Positions 5,467-13,048 of a stretch of 13,048 bases of DNA are shown here, in pieces. Numbering within the stretch: position 1 is the first letter of the stretch; every line of letters begins with the position of its first letter. Below the pieces are notes generated by a model. That model did not search any database. It was not told the DNA's origin and saw nothing but the letters and a program-made list of their open reading frames with translations. A program made the translations under genes and the position numbers. Source of the DNA: Aquimarina sp. (lineage in GTDB: Bacteria; Bacteroidota; Bacteroidia; Flavobacteriales; Flavobacteriaceae). Location of the stretch: NCBI GenBank assembly GCA_002697475.1, contig NZVW01000133.1:1-13048 (forward strand), in the 5' to 3' direction.

Positions 5467-8310
5467 ATGACATTTACTAAAAAATTATGCATTTCATTTG
5501 CAGTAACAAGTCTGTTATTTTCTTGTAATAAAGAAGAAAAGACTGAAATTAAAGAAGACTCATCAACTTCTGAGTTGAGTATTGACTATGAAAAAATCAT
5601 TTTAGATAACGGTCTTGAAGTTATTCTGCATAAAGATAGCAGTGATCCTATCGTTGCTGTGGCTACTATGATGCATGTAGGTTCTAATAGGGAAAAGCCG
5701 GGCAAAACAGGTTTTGCACATTTCTTTGAACACATGTCCTTTAATGACTCAGAGAACGTACCCGTGGGGGCTAATAGGAAAATGATTCCGGAATGGGGTG
5801 GTGAACGTAACGGAGGTACCTGGAGTGATGGAACTGTTTATTATGAGGTGGTTCCTAAAGATGCTTTTGATAAAATTCTTTGGATTGATTCTGACCGATT
5901 AGGTTTTATGATCAATACGGTAACTGAAGCCGCTTTGGAAAGAGAGAAGCAGGTAGTCAAAAATGAAAAACGAGAAAGGGTAGATAATAACCCATACGGA
6001 TATACAGACGAAGTTATAAGGAAAAATCTATATCCGCAAGATCATCCTTATCACTGGACAGTAATAGGTTCTCTCCCTGATTTACAATCCGCCACATTAG
6101 AGGATGTAAAAGAATTCTACAACGAATATTATGGAGCTAATAATGCTACGTTGGTCATTGCGGGAGATATTGATATCGAAGAAACTAAAGAAAAAGTAAA
6201 ACGCTGGTTTGGAGAAATCAGAAGGGGCCCTGAAGTAAAGCCACTACAACCTATGCCTGTTCAACTGGATGAAACTAAATCTTTATATTTTGAAGATAAT
6301 TTTGCTAAACTACCAGAATTAAGAATGGTATATCCTACAGTAGAGCAGTATCATCCAGATTCTTACGCACTATCTATGTTAGGTCAGTTATTAAGTGGAA
6401 GTAAAAAATCACCTTTATATCAGATTGTAGTGGAAGAGAAAAAACTTGCGCCTAATATCAGTACTTATCAAAGAGATAATGAACTGACCGGCGAGTTTTA
6501 TTTCAGAGTAAGAGCAAATGCCGGTAAGGACTTAGATGATGTGAAATCAGCAATTAGTGACGGTCTTAAAAGATTTGAAGAAAACGGCTTTGAAGATTCT
6601 GAGCTGGAAAGAATTAAGGCTCAGATGGAAACGGATCTTTATCAGGGATTTAGTACAGTTTTAAATAAAGCATTTCAGTTAGCTACCTACAACGAGTATA
6701 AAGGAGATCCGGGATATATTATGGAGACAGCTAAGTTAATGAATGCTGTGTCCAGAGAAGATATCAATAGAGTATATGAAAAATATATAAAAGATAAGAA
6801 TTATGTGTTAACAAGTTTTGTACCTAAAGGTCAGCAGGATTTAGCAGTAGCAGACAGTAAGCGCGCTGAAGTTTGGATTGAAGAGGTGACAAATAACGTA
6901 GCCAATGAAGAAGTGAGTCAGGGAGAAGAGGCGGTTTACGCAAAAACTCCAACAAAATACGATAGAAACGAACCAGAATTTGGAGAATTACCCATGTTAA
7001 AAGCTCCTGAAGTTTATACCACATCACTTTCTAATGGTATTGAAATATACGGTATTGAAAATGATGAGCTACCATTGGTGCAATTTGACATTACTATTCC
7101 AGGAGGACATTTGTTAGACCCTAAAGATAAAGCAGGTTTGTCTTATCTAATGACTGACCTGATGATGGAGGGAACGGTGAATAAAACTCCGGCAGAACTT
7201 GAAGAAGCCATTGACCTTCTGGGCGCACGAATTTCTATTTCTAGTGGAACGGAAGAAATACGTTTAACAGGAGCTTGTTTGGCTAAAAACTTTACTAAGA
7301 CTGTTGCGCTCGCTGAAGAAATTTTGTTGCAGCCAAGATGGGACGAAAAAGAGTTTAACAGATTGAAACAATCTTTAATTACCAGACTACAAGGTAGAGA
7401 GGCTAATCCTCAGGAAATTGCTTCAATCAATTATAATAAATTAATATATGGTACTGATCATATCTTAGGAATCCCAGGCTCAGGTACCTTAGAAACGGTC
7501 AATAGTATTACCTTAGATGATGTAAAACAACATTATACCAGTTTATCACCAAAGAATGCTGTAATTCATATTGCAGGAGATGTATCACAAAATGCAGCGA
7601 AGGACACATTCGATTCTTTAGCTTATAACTGGAAAAGTTCGGATGTCGAAATACCAAGCGTAACTGTTGATACAATACAAAAAGGTAATCAGTTGTATTT
7701 TATTAATATTCCCGGGTCTAAACAATCCGTAATTTATGCCGGTAAAATTGCACTATCAGGAAAGAACGAAGATTATAATAATCTGGACTATGCTAACGAA
7801 ATTCTTGGTGGGGGATCTAGTGGTAGATTATTTCAGACACTAAGAATTGAAAAGGGGTATACTTATGGTGCGTATTCGTATATTAGACAACAGGAACACA
7901 AAGCACCGTTTACTGTAACCACTAGTGTACGTGCTAATGCTACTTTACCATCATTACAGATCATTTCGGATATGCTTAAGCAATATGAAGATAGTTTTGG
8001 TGTCAATGAAGTAGAAACGACCAAAACAAAATTGCTTAAAGGAAGTACACGTTCTTATGAAGACTTAGGAGATAAACTTCGTATTCTTAGAGAAATGAGT
8101 AAATATGATAAATCTTCAGACTTTATAGAAAAAGAACAACAGGAGTTACTTGCCATGACTTTAGAGGATTTTAAATCTATTATAAACACTTACATAAGTG
8201 AAGATCAAATGATATATGTTGTAGTAGGGGATAAGGCTACACAATTTGATCAGATCAAAAAGCTAGGAAAAGAAGTTATTGAACTTGACATTCACGGTAA
8301 TAGAATATAA
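5467..8310 (+). CDS. M16 family zinc metalloprotease, two-domain lipoprotein
   Basis: A 947-residue protein with a lipoprotein signal peptide (LLFSC, lipidated Cys20). The N-terminal half carries the inverted zinc motif HFFEH at 85-89, with the distal ligand probably Glu167 in VVKNEKRE, about 78 residues on as in pitrilysin-type enzymes. The second half repeats the M16 fold without a zinc motif but keeps the Arg/Tyr segment LRIEKGYTYG around residue 790-805. That is the usual arrangement of full-length bacterial M16 proteases, which enclose and cut peptides in a closed chamber. The residues after Cys20 (NKEE) resemble the acidic export signal that sends Bacteroidota lipoproteins to the cell surface; periplasmic location is the alternative. 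It is transcribed alone and ends at a strong hairpin. Confidence 0.93.
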   Translation: MTFTKKLCISFAVTSLLFSCNKEEKTEIKEDSSTSELSIDYEKIILDNGLEVILHKDSSDPIVAVATMMHVGSNREKPGKTGFAHFFEHMSFNDSENVPVGANRKMIPEWGGERNGGTWSDGTVYYEVVPKDAFDKILWIDSDRLGFMINTVTEAALEREKQVVKNEKRERVDNNPYGYTDEVIRKNLYPQDHPYHWTVIGSLPDLQSATLEDVKEFYNEYYGANNATLVIAGDIDIEETKEKVKRWFGEIRRGPEVKPLQPMPVQLDETKSLYFEDNFAKLPELRMVYPTVEQYHPDSYALSMLGQLLSGSKKSPLYQIVVEEKKLAPNISTYQRDNELTGEFYFRVRANAGKDLDDVKSAISDGLKRFEENGFEDSELERIKAQMETDLYQGFSTVLNKAFQLATYNEYKGDPGYIMETAKLMNAVSREDINRVYEKYIKDKNYVLTSFVPKGQQDLAVADSKRAEVWIEEVTNNVANEEVSQGEEAVYAKTPTKYDRNEPEFGELPMLKAPEVYTTSLSNGIEIYGIENDELPLVQFDITIPGGHLLDPKDKAGLSYLMTDLMMEGTVNKTPAELEEAIDLLGARISISSGTEEIRLTGACLAKNFTKTVALAEEILLQPRWDEKEFNRLKQSLITRLQGREANPQEIASINYNKLIYGTDHILGIPGSGTLETVNSITLDDVKQHYTSLSPKNAVIHIAGDVSQNAAKDTFDSLAYNWKSSDVEIPSVTVDTIQKGNQLYFINIPGSKQSVIYAGKIALSGKNEDYNNLDYANEILGGGSSGRLFQTLRIEKGYTYGAYSYIRQQEHKAPFTVTTSVRANATLPSLQIISDMLKQYEDSFGVNEVETTKTKLLKGSTRSYEDLGDKLRILREMSKYDKSSDFIEKEQQELLAMTLEDFKSIINTYISEDQMIYVVVGDKATQFDQIKKLGKEVIELDIHGNRI

Positions 8311-8332
8311 TAAATTTTTCAAGATAGAATAG

Positions 8333-8361
8333 AAAAGCAACGGTACATAACCGTTGCTTTT
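8333..8361. terminator. Bidirectional intrinsic terminator
   Basis: A perfect 11-bp inverted repeat, AAAAGCAACGG with CCGTTGCTTTT, encloses a 7-nt loop. The A and T tracts at the stem ends give a U-run on either strand. It lies between the converging protease (+) and YceI-like (-) genes and can serve both. Confidence 0.88.
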
Positions 8362-8370
8362 CATTTTATA

Positions 8371-8952
8371 TTAAAACTTCTTCACAGGAAAATAGAAATC
8401 GACGATTAGTTTATTCTTTTCCTTTTCATTGTGAATATTAATACCAAAATCACTTGTATTGATGGTTGTTTCACCATTTAAGGAGTCTTTATTATAGATA
8501 AAGGTTATAACAGTTTCTTTCGTAATACCTTTGATTGTTAAATCACCTATAACCTTGAATGTATTATCTTCAAAGTCTACAACCTGAGTACTGTTATATT
8601 TTATTAATGGATAATCATCTTCATTAAAAAATTTCTTCCACATCAAATGACCATCCCGTAAAAAATTATCAGTATCTAAAGTTTTGACTTTAGCAGTACC
8701 TTTAAATTTTGAATTTTCAGGATCAGCAGGGTTAAAATGGATATCAAAATCCAGACCGCCTATAGTTCCATTCGTATCATCCTCTACAAAAAGAAAGGAA
8801 ACTTTTGACTTCTCAAAGTCAAAATTTAATGTTTGAATATCATTGACCAAAGCATATTCTCCTGTATAAGGTATTGAATTCATATCAGCATTGAACTGCT
8901 GACTATAGATTAAAGTACAGGTCAAAAGGAGTATAGGCAGAATTTTTTTCAT
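8371..8952 (-). CDS. Secreted YceI-like domain protein
   Basis: A 193-residue protein with an N-terminal signal peptide, probably cleaved after IYS near residue 17. A YceI-type lipocalin-like beta barrel follows. Family features seen are a TLDTDNFLRDGHLMWKKFF segment at 91-109, where YceI proteins have T.N..RD.HL..  then F, and GDLTIKGITKE at 136-146 followed by alternating beta strands to the C-terminus. YceI proteins bind long polyprenyl or lipid molecules in the periplasm; the ligand here is unknown. The start is ATG at 8952. The reading frame extends three codons further to a TTG at 8961, but those residues would only lengthen the charged end of the signal. It is a single gene sharing the terminator at 8333-8361. 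Confidence 0.85.
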   Translation of the reverse strand: MKKILPILLLTCTLIYSQQFNADMNSIPYTGEYALVNDIQTLNFDFEKSKVSFLFVEDDTNGTIGGLDFDIHFNPADPENSKFKGTAKVKTLDTDNFLRDGHLMWKKFFNEDDYPLIKYNSTQVVDFEDNTFKVIGDLTIKGITKETVITFIYNKDSLNGETTINTSDFGINIHNEKEKNKLIVDFYFPVKKF

Positions 8953-9080
8953 AATCCACAATATTTCACAAGTTGGTTAAATGTAGATATTATAAATCAG
9001 ATTATCAATTTTAACGTCTAATTAACAGATAATCAAACACTAACAAATATTAAATTTTAGATAAAATGCTGTTAAGCTGA

Positions 9081-9110
9081 TTTGTCCCTGAAAAAAAAGT
9101 AATAAATTTA
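9081..9110 (+). promoter_or_regulatory. Candidate promoter upstream of the 56-residue ORF
   Basis: TTTG at 9081-9084 and TAAATTTA at 9103-9110 (one mismatch to TAnnTTTG) are 18 nt apart, within the spacing known for flavobacterial promoters. Transcription would start about 40 nt before the ATG at 9159. Confidence 0.35.
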
Positions 9111-9158
9111 ATAGGCAAATACATAATAATTATTTACTAACCCTTAAAAGTTTATATT

Positions 9159-9329
9159 ATGGATAATAATAGCGACATCACCAGAAAAAGAAGATTTGCC
9201 GACTTTCAAAATTCATACAGAAGATCATCCAATTTTGGTTACGGCTCTAAGAGAGATCGATTTGCTATCGCCGGAAATGGAGAATTATCATTTTCTGAAG
9301 ATGATAAAAAAGAAGACAGAAATATTTAA
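9159..9329 (+). CDS. Small basic protein of unknown function (56 residues)
   Basis: An ATG-started ORF of 56 codons that I do not recognise. The first two thirds are rich in Arg, Lys, Asn, Ser and Phe, with two similar patches (RRFADF at 11-16 and RDRFAIA at 32-38). The tail, from about residue 42, is acidic and then mixed (SFSEDDKKEDR). There is no cysteine, signal peptide or membrane segment, so it is predicted to be cytoplasmic. A promoter-like pair lies upstream. The ORF sits in an intergenic space and ends 15 nt before the stop of the converging gene at 9345. No modifying enzyme or transporter lies beside it, so a peptide-antibiotic precursor is not supported. Whether it is translated is unproven. 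Confidence 0.5.
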   Translation: MDNNSDITRKRRFADFQNSYRRSSNFGYGSKRDRFAIAGNGELSFSEDDKKEDRNI

Positions 9330-9344
9330 AATTCAATTCTGGTA

Positions 9345-10253
9345 TTAAACTGTACAGATTTTAATACTTTCCTCCAGGGCTTTCAACTTATTGGTATAAG
9401 TTGGTATGAATTCCTGTGCTACATAGCCACTGAATCCGGTGGAAGCAATAGCTTTAATTATGGCCGGATAGTATAACTCCTGATCTGATCCTATTTCATG
9501 TCTTCCCGGTACTCCTGCAGTATGATAGTGGGCAATATACTTATGATATTTGTTAATCGTGGCTATAACATTACCTTCCATAATCTGCATATGATAGATG
9601 TCATAAAGTAGTTTAAAATGATCAGAGCCAATTTTATCCGCCAGAAGAATTCCCCACTCGGTATGATCACATTGATAATCCTTATGGTCTACTTTGCTAT
9701 TTAGTAACTCCATGACCACAGTAACCCCTTTTTTAGACGCACTATTAATCAGCGGATCCAGACCTAGAGCACAATTATCAATTCCTTTCTTGTCTGATAA
9801 CCCATTCCTGTTACCAGAAAAGACAATCACTTGTTTTATGCCATAATCAGCTGCTTTATCTATTAAAAGATCGTAACTTTTGATTAAGTGTTTATGATTT
9901 TCTATAGTATTAAAACCATTAGTTATACTGGCAAAGGTATCAGTAGCTAATGAACATTCTAAACCTGTATCTTTGACCACTTTCCATTCTTCTGGTTTAA
10001 GTAAATCTATAGCACTTATACCATAATCTTTTGCCTTATATACTAACTCAGCTAAAGGAATATCCTGAAAACACCATCTACAAACGGAATGTCTGAATTT
10101 CATTTCAGCAGAATTACTTAGTGAAGGATTGGTGGCTACATCAGGTTTAAAAATAGTTGCGGAAGCATAACTTGAATAGGGAACCAGGGAAAGGGCAGTA
10201 GTTCCTGCCACTAGTTTTTTTAGGATAGATCTCCTGTTTATAGAGGAAGACAT
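9345..10253 (-). CDS. Tat-exported TIM-barrel protein, hydroxypyruvate isomerase / sugar phosphate isomerase-epimerase family
   Basis: A 302-residue protein. The N-terminus has a twin-arginine signal (NRRSILKKL at 6-14, then a hydrophobic stretch ending near SYASA at 28-32). The mature part is a xylose-isomerase-like TIM barrel most like Hyi-type proteins. Putative metal or substrate residues are Glu182 in VMELLNS, Asp218 and His221 in YDIYHMQ, His244 and Arg251 in YHTAGVPGRHE, and Glu281 in AQEF. Hyi itself is cytoplasmic and interconverts hydroxypyruvate and tartronate semialdehyde. Exported relatives are common in Bacteroidota, where they are thought to act on sugars or sugar acids in the periplasm; the substrate here is unknown. 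It appears monocistronic, with no obvious partner gene. No clear terminator separates it from the converging small ORF. Confidence 0.87.
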   Translation of the reverse strand: MSSSINRRSILKKLVAGTTALSLVPYSSYASATIFKPDVATNPSLSNSAEMKFRHSVCRWCFQDIPLAELVYKAKDYGISAIDLLKPEEWKVVKDTGLECSLATDTFASITNGFNTIENHKHLIKSYDLLIDKAADYGIKQVIVFSGNRNGLSDKKGIDNCALGLDPLINSASKKGVTVVMELLNSKVDHKDYQCDHTEWGILLADKIGSDHFKLLYDIYHMQIMEGNVIATINKYHKYIAHYHTAGVPGRHEIGSDQELYYPAIIKAIASTGFSGYVAQEFIPTYTNKLKALEESIKICTV

Positions 10254-10408
10254 AAGTATATGATTTGTTGATTTATAAATATAGTTATTAATTTATTGTA
10301 TATCAATTCATGAACTTTGTAGAATATTTACTATCTTAGAAAAGATTTCCCCCTTAGCGTTTTTATAAAAGAAATTTTCCTTATTAAAAATGGGGTTTTA
10401 TACCCTAA

Positions 10409-10436
10409 TTTGAATAAGGCTTATATATTATTTTTG
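10409..10436 (+). promoter_or_regulatory. Promoter of the 48-residue small gene
   Basis: TTTG at 10409-10412 and a perfect TAnnTTTG (TATTTTTG at 10429-10436) are separated by 16 nt, close to the spacing of Bacteroidota housekeeping promoters. Transcription would start near 10443, about 33 nt before the ATG at 10476. Confidence 0.6.
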
Positions 10437-10475
10437 TCACAGAAAACTCGCTTAGCTAACAAAACAACAAAACCG

Positions 10476-10622
10476 ATGAGTAACAAACGAACACACAACA
10501 CAGGGGAAATCCAAAACAACAAAGAATTAGACAATAATCTCTCAGAGAAATACGTTATTAACAATAATATATTCAATGAGAAGAAAGATGCTATGCCTAA
10601 GGCATACAACATGGGGCTATAA
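10476..10622 (+). CDS. Small Asn/Lys-rich protein of unknown function (48 residues)
   Basis: A 48-codon ORF starting with ATG. The frame extends back to a TTG at 10410, but that codon lies inside the promoter, so ATG 10476 is the credible start. The protein is hydrophilic and rich in Asn, Lys and Glu, without cysteine, signal peptide or membrane segment, and probably disordered. I do not recognise a family. Support for a real transcript is strong: a consensus promoter ends 39 nt upstream and a long hairpin terminator begins 12 nt after the stop. The unit could instead be a small RNA of about 240 nt, from roughly 10443 to 10687, with the ORF incidental. Confidence 0.5.
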   Translation: MSNKRTHNTGEIQNNKELDNNLSEKYVINNNIFNEKKDAMPKAYNMGL

Positions 10623-10634
10623 ATGTTAATTTTA

Positions 10635-10687
10635 AAAAAAGAGGTTTGTAAAGTAACACCTTCACTTCACTTTACAACCTCTTTTTT
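10635..10687. terminator. Strong bidirectional terminator hairpin
   Basis: The left arm (10635-10654, A-run, GAGG, then TTTGTAAAGT) pairs with the right arm (10669-10687, ACTTTACAACCTC and a T-run) over about 19 bp with one bulged T. The loop is 14 nt. It lies between the small gene (+) and the propeller lipoprotein (-), whose stop is at 10690-10692, and can end both transcripts. Confidence 0.88.
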
Positions 10688-10689
10688 GT

Positions 10690-11736
10690 TTAATAACTTA
10701 ATACTCCAAAAGGATTTAAACCCGATTCATAATCGGTTAATTTAACAAGTTGGCCTGATCTGTCTATATTATAAAAAGAAACCCGAGTAGCATTGCTTCC
10801 TGAATGGGACACAAGCAATAGTGAACCATTTCGATTGACTGCAAGGTTGTGGGGTATTGGGAAATCTGTAGCCACCTCTTTAATAAATTCATTTCTTGCC
10901 CTATCAAATATACCTATCGTTGCGTCACTAATTCCAGTTACAAAAACATATCTAAAACTACTGATAATGCCATGGGCAGAAGAGTAGGGAAGTTCAGCTA
11001 ATTTCTCTGATGCGTCACCATTAAAAACAGTAAGTGTATTGCCTAATTGAGAAGGCACATATAACCTTCCAGGAGCAGAATAGACATGGGCATCACCACC
11101 TACAATATGGTGTTCCAAATATTTTAAAGTCGAAGTATCATAAGTTACTAAATAACTTGTCTGTTGTCCATCCAGAATAGTTACAAAAGCTCTTTTACCG
11201 TTAGTAGAAAGTACTACATCATGCTGTACAGCAGTAGTAGTAAGTTCAGGGATCTCTTTAAAAGGTAATGTCAAGGTTTCTAAAACAGTGTTATTTGTAA
11301 GATCAATTACAGAGGTTGTCTTGGATACAATATTATTAATCCATAATTGTCCGGCTATTTCATTGATCCACATATGAAAAGCTCCTTCATCAATTTTTAT
11401 TTCCCCTTGTATAGTAAAATTTTGGTCATCATAAATCACTATTTTACTATTGACAAAGTCCCCAACATAATCTGCACGATTCCGGATACTATGAGCTAAG
11501 TAAGTAGGTTCCGCGTTTTCATCAGGTAACCGAATCTCTTCCACAAACTCAGTTGAATTAGCGTCATAAATGCTAATAGTAGCTGAGCCACGATTAGCCA
11601 CCATAAAGAAATGATCTCCTTTAGCATTACCCAGTCCTTTCTCAACAGGATCCTTATTGGGATCAGAAAACTCGTCTTGTTGGCAGGACCAAATCATAAG
11701 AATGAGTAATAGTCCGGAATAAAAGAAATTTTTCAT
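10690..11736 (-). CDS. Seven-bladed beta-propeller lipoprotein (YVTN/YncE-like)
   Basis: A 348-residue lipoprotein (signal peptide ending MIWSC, lipidated Cys18). The following QQDE resembles the Bacteroidota surface-export signal. From about residue 42 there are seven repeats of roughly 40 residues, each with an aliphatic strand, an S/G/N turn and a strand like TISIYD, IVIYDD, TSVIDL, LVTYDT, LTVFNG, IGIFDR or VSFYNI. This is a YVTN-type seven-bladed propeller closed by the C-terminal strand. A histidine opens the inner strand of six successive blades: His82, 121, 172, 217, 255 and 296. Such a ring faces the central channel and could bind a metal or ligand (inference). No enzyme activity can be assigned. 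The gene appears monocistronic and shares the terminator at 10635-10687. Confidence 0.82.
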   Translation of the reverse strand: MKNFFYSGLLLILMIWSCQQDEFSDPNKDPVEKGLGNAKGDHFFMVANRGSATISIYDANSTEFVEEIRLPDENAEPTYLAHSIRNRADYVGDFVNSKIVIYDDQNFTIQGEIKIDEGAFHMWINEIAGQLWINNIVSKTTSVIDLTNNTVLETLTLPFKEIPELTTTAVQHDVVLSTNGKRAFVTILDGQQTSYLVTYDTSTLKYLEHHIVGGDAHVYSAPGRLYVPSQLGNTLTVFNGDASEKLAELPYSSAHGIISSFRYVFVTGISDATIGIFDRARNEFIKEVATDFPIPHNLAVNRNGSLLLVSHSGSNATRVSFYNIDRSGQLVKLTDYESGLNPFGVLSY

Positions 11737-11882
11737 TTGTATGAAATATTTAAAGTGAGTAGGGTTAATCAGACGCTTTAATAATCAAGGACTTACATTA
11801 AGACCTACTTTATACGAAACATGAATAAATTTAACTTGTAATTTCATTTCAATAATTTAAAAATCAGTATATTAGGTTAGTC

Positions 11883-12443
11883 ATGAAGAAAATAGTATAC
11901 ATAATACTTATAAGCATTATATCCGGTTGCGCTGCCGTTGATTATTCAACAGAAAATGAAACGATATCTAAATTAATCCGTAAGCAACAGTGGGAGATTA
12001 CCAATGACTGGGCTTTTCCATTAACTACCACTAGTACCAATATTATGTACAATGCAGGTTTAATTCCACCTGGAAGTACAGGTAATAGAATTAATCTGAT
12101 AGGAAACGCTAATTATGTAAAAAAAGTAGGGGATAGTATGTCCGTTTATCTTCCGTTTTTTGGGGACAGACAGCTTGTGGGTGGTTATAATACAGGTAAC
12201 TCAGCAATAACCTTCGATGGGATTCCTAAAAATATTACGCCTCTGGTAACTCGAAAAAGTGAGCTTGAAAAATATAGAATAGAATTTAAAAAAGGTACAG
12301 AATCCTTTAGAGGAATAATAATTATTTACAATAATGGTTCTACTGAAATAACTATTTACGGTTCACACAGATCATCAATGCGATATACAGGTCATCTTGA
12401 TGAATTGGAACTTCCAAAAACCAAAAACGTTGTTAGCAACTAA
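11883..12443 (+). CDS. DUF4251-type lipoprotein
   Basis: A 186-residue protein with a short lipoprotein signal (IISGC, Cys16). The rest matches the pattern of DUF4251 proteins, which are restricted mostly to Bacteroidota. Visible family features are W37 and the DWAFP segment (42-46), IPPGSTGNRI (61-70), GDSMSVYLPFFG (83-94), FDGIP (111-115), and a late SHRSSMRYTG near 165-175. The fold is expected to be a small beta barrel or sandwich anchored in the envelope; the function is unknown. The next gene, 133 nt downstream on the same strand, is a clear relative, so this is a tandem duplication. ATG 11883 follows a 146-nt divergent intergenic region shared with the propeller lipoprotein. Confidence 0.83.
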   Translation: MKKIVYIILISIISGCAAVDYSTENETISKLIRKQQWEITNDWAFPLTTTSTNIMYNAGLIPPGSTGNRINLIGNANYVKKVGDSMSVYLPFFGDRQLVGGYNTGNSAITFDGIPKNITPLVTRKSELEKYRIEFKKGTESFRGIIIIYNNGSTEITIYGSHRSSMRYTGHLDELELPKTKNVVSN

Positions 12444-12576
12444 AACCAAAAATGTCTTTTATCGATCATTAATGGATGAGTTGGAATCAAAATTCACATT
12501 TTTTTTGGTATACACGTTAAATGCTCTATAAACTTAGACCTACAAGTGCTTAAATACTGTAATTTAAAATGAAAAA

Positions 12577-13048
12577 ATGAAAGCACTTTTTACTCTTTTA
12601 TGTTGCGCTATAATTCTATCGAGTAGCTGTAGTAGCTATAGAGAAAATGTCACTTACGGAAAAATAGAACTACCGGCGACAGATCTAATCTCCTATAGAG
12701 ATTGGGATATTCGATCAGATTATGCATTCCCGGTAGCGGATGAGACGGCCAAACTAAAGACTGAAATAGGTTATATACCATCTGGTAGTACTGAAGATCG
12801 AATATACATTAGACAGCAAAAAAATTATTTTAAGATAAAGGGTGATAGTATATGGGTTAATTTACCCTATTATGGTTATTCTGAAAAAGAAAATGATAGC
12901 GTAGCTAACAGCGATATTTTTGAAAATCCAACAATTCAATTTGTAGGTTTACCTGATCATTTAGAGATGAGAAAGCCTAAGAAAAATCAGGTGGTAAATC
13001 TCAAAGTAGATTTTACGAAAGATGAAGACAGATATCGGGCTTTGATAA
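12577..13048 (+). CDS. Second DUF4251-type lipoprotein, 3' end outside the window
   Basis: The frame opens at ATG 12577 and is still open at the window end, giving 157 residues. The signal peptide ends in LSSSC (Cys18). The body shares the preceding gene's motifs in the same order: DW(D/E)I with DYAFP at 48-52, IPSGSTEDRI at 67-76, GDSIWVNLPYYG at 89-100, and FVGLP at 122-126. The C-terminal third, with the family's SxRxxxRYxG-like stretch, lies beyond the window. An ATG at 12569 in another frame is closed by TGA after two codons and cannot be the start. Overall similarity to its neighbour outside these motifs is modest, so the duplication is old or the genes diverged in ligand. Confidence 0.82.
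   Translation, partial: MKALFTLLCCAIILSSSCSSYRENVTYGKIELPATDLISYRDWDIRSDYAFPVADETAKLKTEIGYIPSGSTEDRIYIRQQKNYFKIKGDSIWVNLPYYGYSEKENDSVANSDIFENPTIQFVGLPDHLEMRKPKKNQVVNLKVDFTKDEDRYRALI

Noticed and set aside
8953..8961. TTG at 8961 as the start of the YceI-like gene
   Set aside because: ATG 8952 in the same frame directly precedes a typical signal peptide (MKKILPILLL).
9159..9329. The 56-residue ORF as a RiPP precursor
   Set aside because: It has no Gly-Gly leader site, no cysteines or clustered Ser/Thr core, and no modifying enzyme or exporter nearby.
10330..10350. Short inverted repeat (ATCTT/AAGAT) upstream of the small gene
   Set aside because: Five-base arms in AT-rich DNA are expected by chance, and no U-run or known operator pattern goes with them.
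10421..10612. Hydrophobic 63-codon ORF on the minus strand
   Set aside because: It is the antisense of an Asn/Lys-rich ORF, which creates apparent Leu/Ile-rich segments. The promoter and terminator favour the plus strand.

Overview
The window looks like chromosome of a low-GC member of the Bacteroidota, most likely a flavobacterium. Supporting signs are the AT-rich sequence, lipoproteins with acidic or Gln-rich residues right after the lipid-anchored cysteine, Bacteroidota-type promoter elements (TAnnTTTG), weak or absent Shine-Dalgarno sites, and DUF4251 lipoproteins. No rRNA, tRNA, CRISPR array, insertion sequence or phage gene was seen, and no stretch over 300 bases lacks a gene.

Region 1 (1-5393, all on +) is one tightly packed biosynthetic operon, cut at its 5' end by the window edge. 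Its order is type III polyketide synthase (5'-truncated), a FabI/FabL-like enoyl reductase of the SDR fold, a FabZ-like dehydratase, an HSL-family alpha/beta hydrolase, a FabF-like beta-ketoacyl-ACP synthase, an acyl carrier protein with an unusual NSA attachment motif, and a small phosphopantetheinyl transferase. Genes are separated by 4 to 32 nt or overlap (ATGA at 3296, TGATG at 4855), except for a 98-nt gap at 1822-1919 that may hold the remnant of a lost gene. Read together, the operon encodes most of a private type II fatty-acid-like assembly line (condensation, dehydration, enoyl reduction, carrier, carrier activation) that could build an acyl chain on its own ACP and hand it to the type III PKS. 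The expected product class is an alkyl-resorcinol, -pyrone or -phloroglucinol type lipid. A ketoreductase and a chain-initiating enzyme are not in the window; they may lie upstream or come from primary metabolism. This is the best candidate here for a poorly described system.

Region 2 (5394-10253) is ordinary cell-envelope and metabolic content. It holds a large two-domain M16 zinc protease lipoprotein (+) that ends at a bidirectional terminator (8333-8361), and a secreted YceI-like protein (-). These are followed by an unrecognised 56-residue basic small ORF (+) and a Tat-exported TIM-barrel protein of the hydroxypyruvate isomerase type (-).

Region 3 (10254-13048) begins with a 48-residue small gene (+) that has its own well-formed promoter and a strong shared terminator. 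Converging on it is a seven-bladed beta-propeller lipoprotein (-) carrying one histidine per blade at equivalent positions in six of the seven blades. Two tandem DUF4251 lipoproteins (+) follow; the second runs off the window end.
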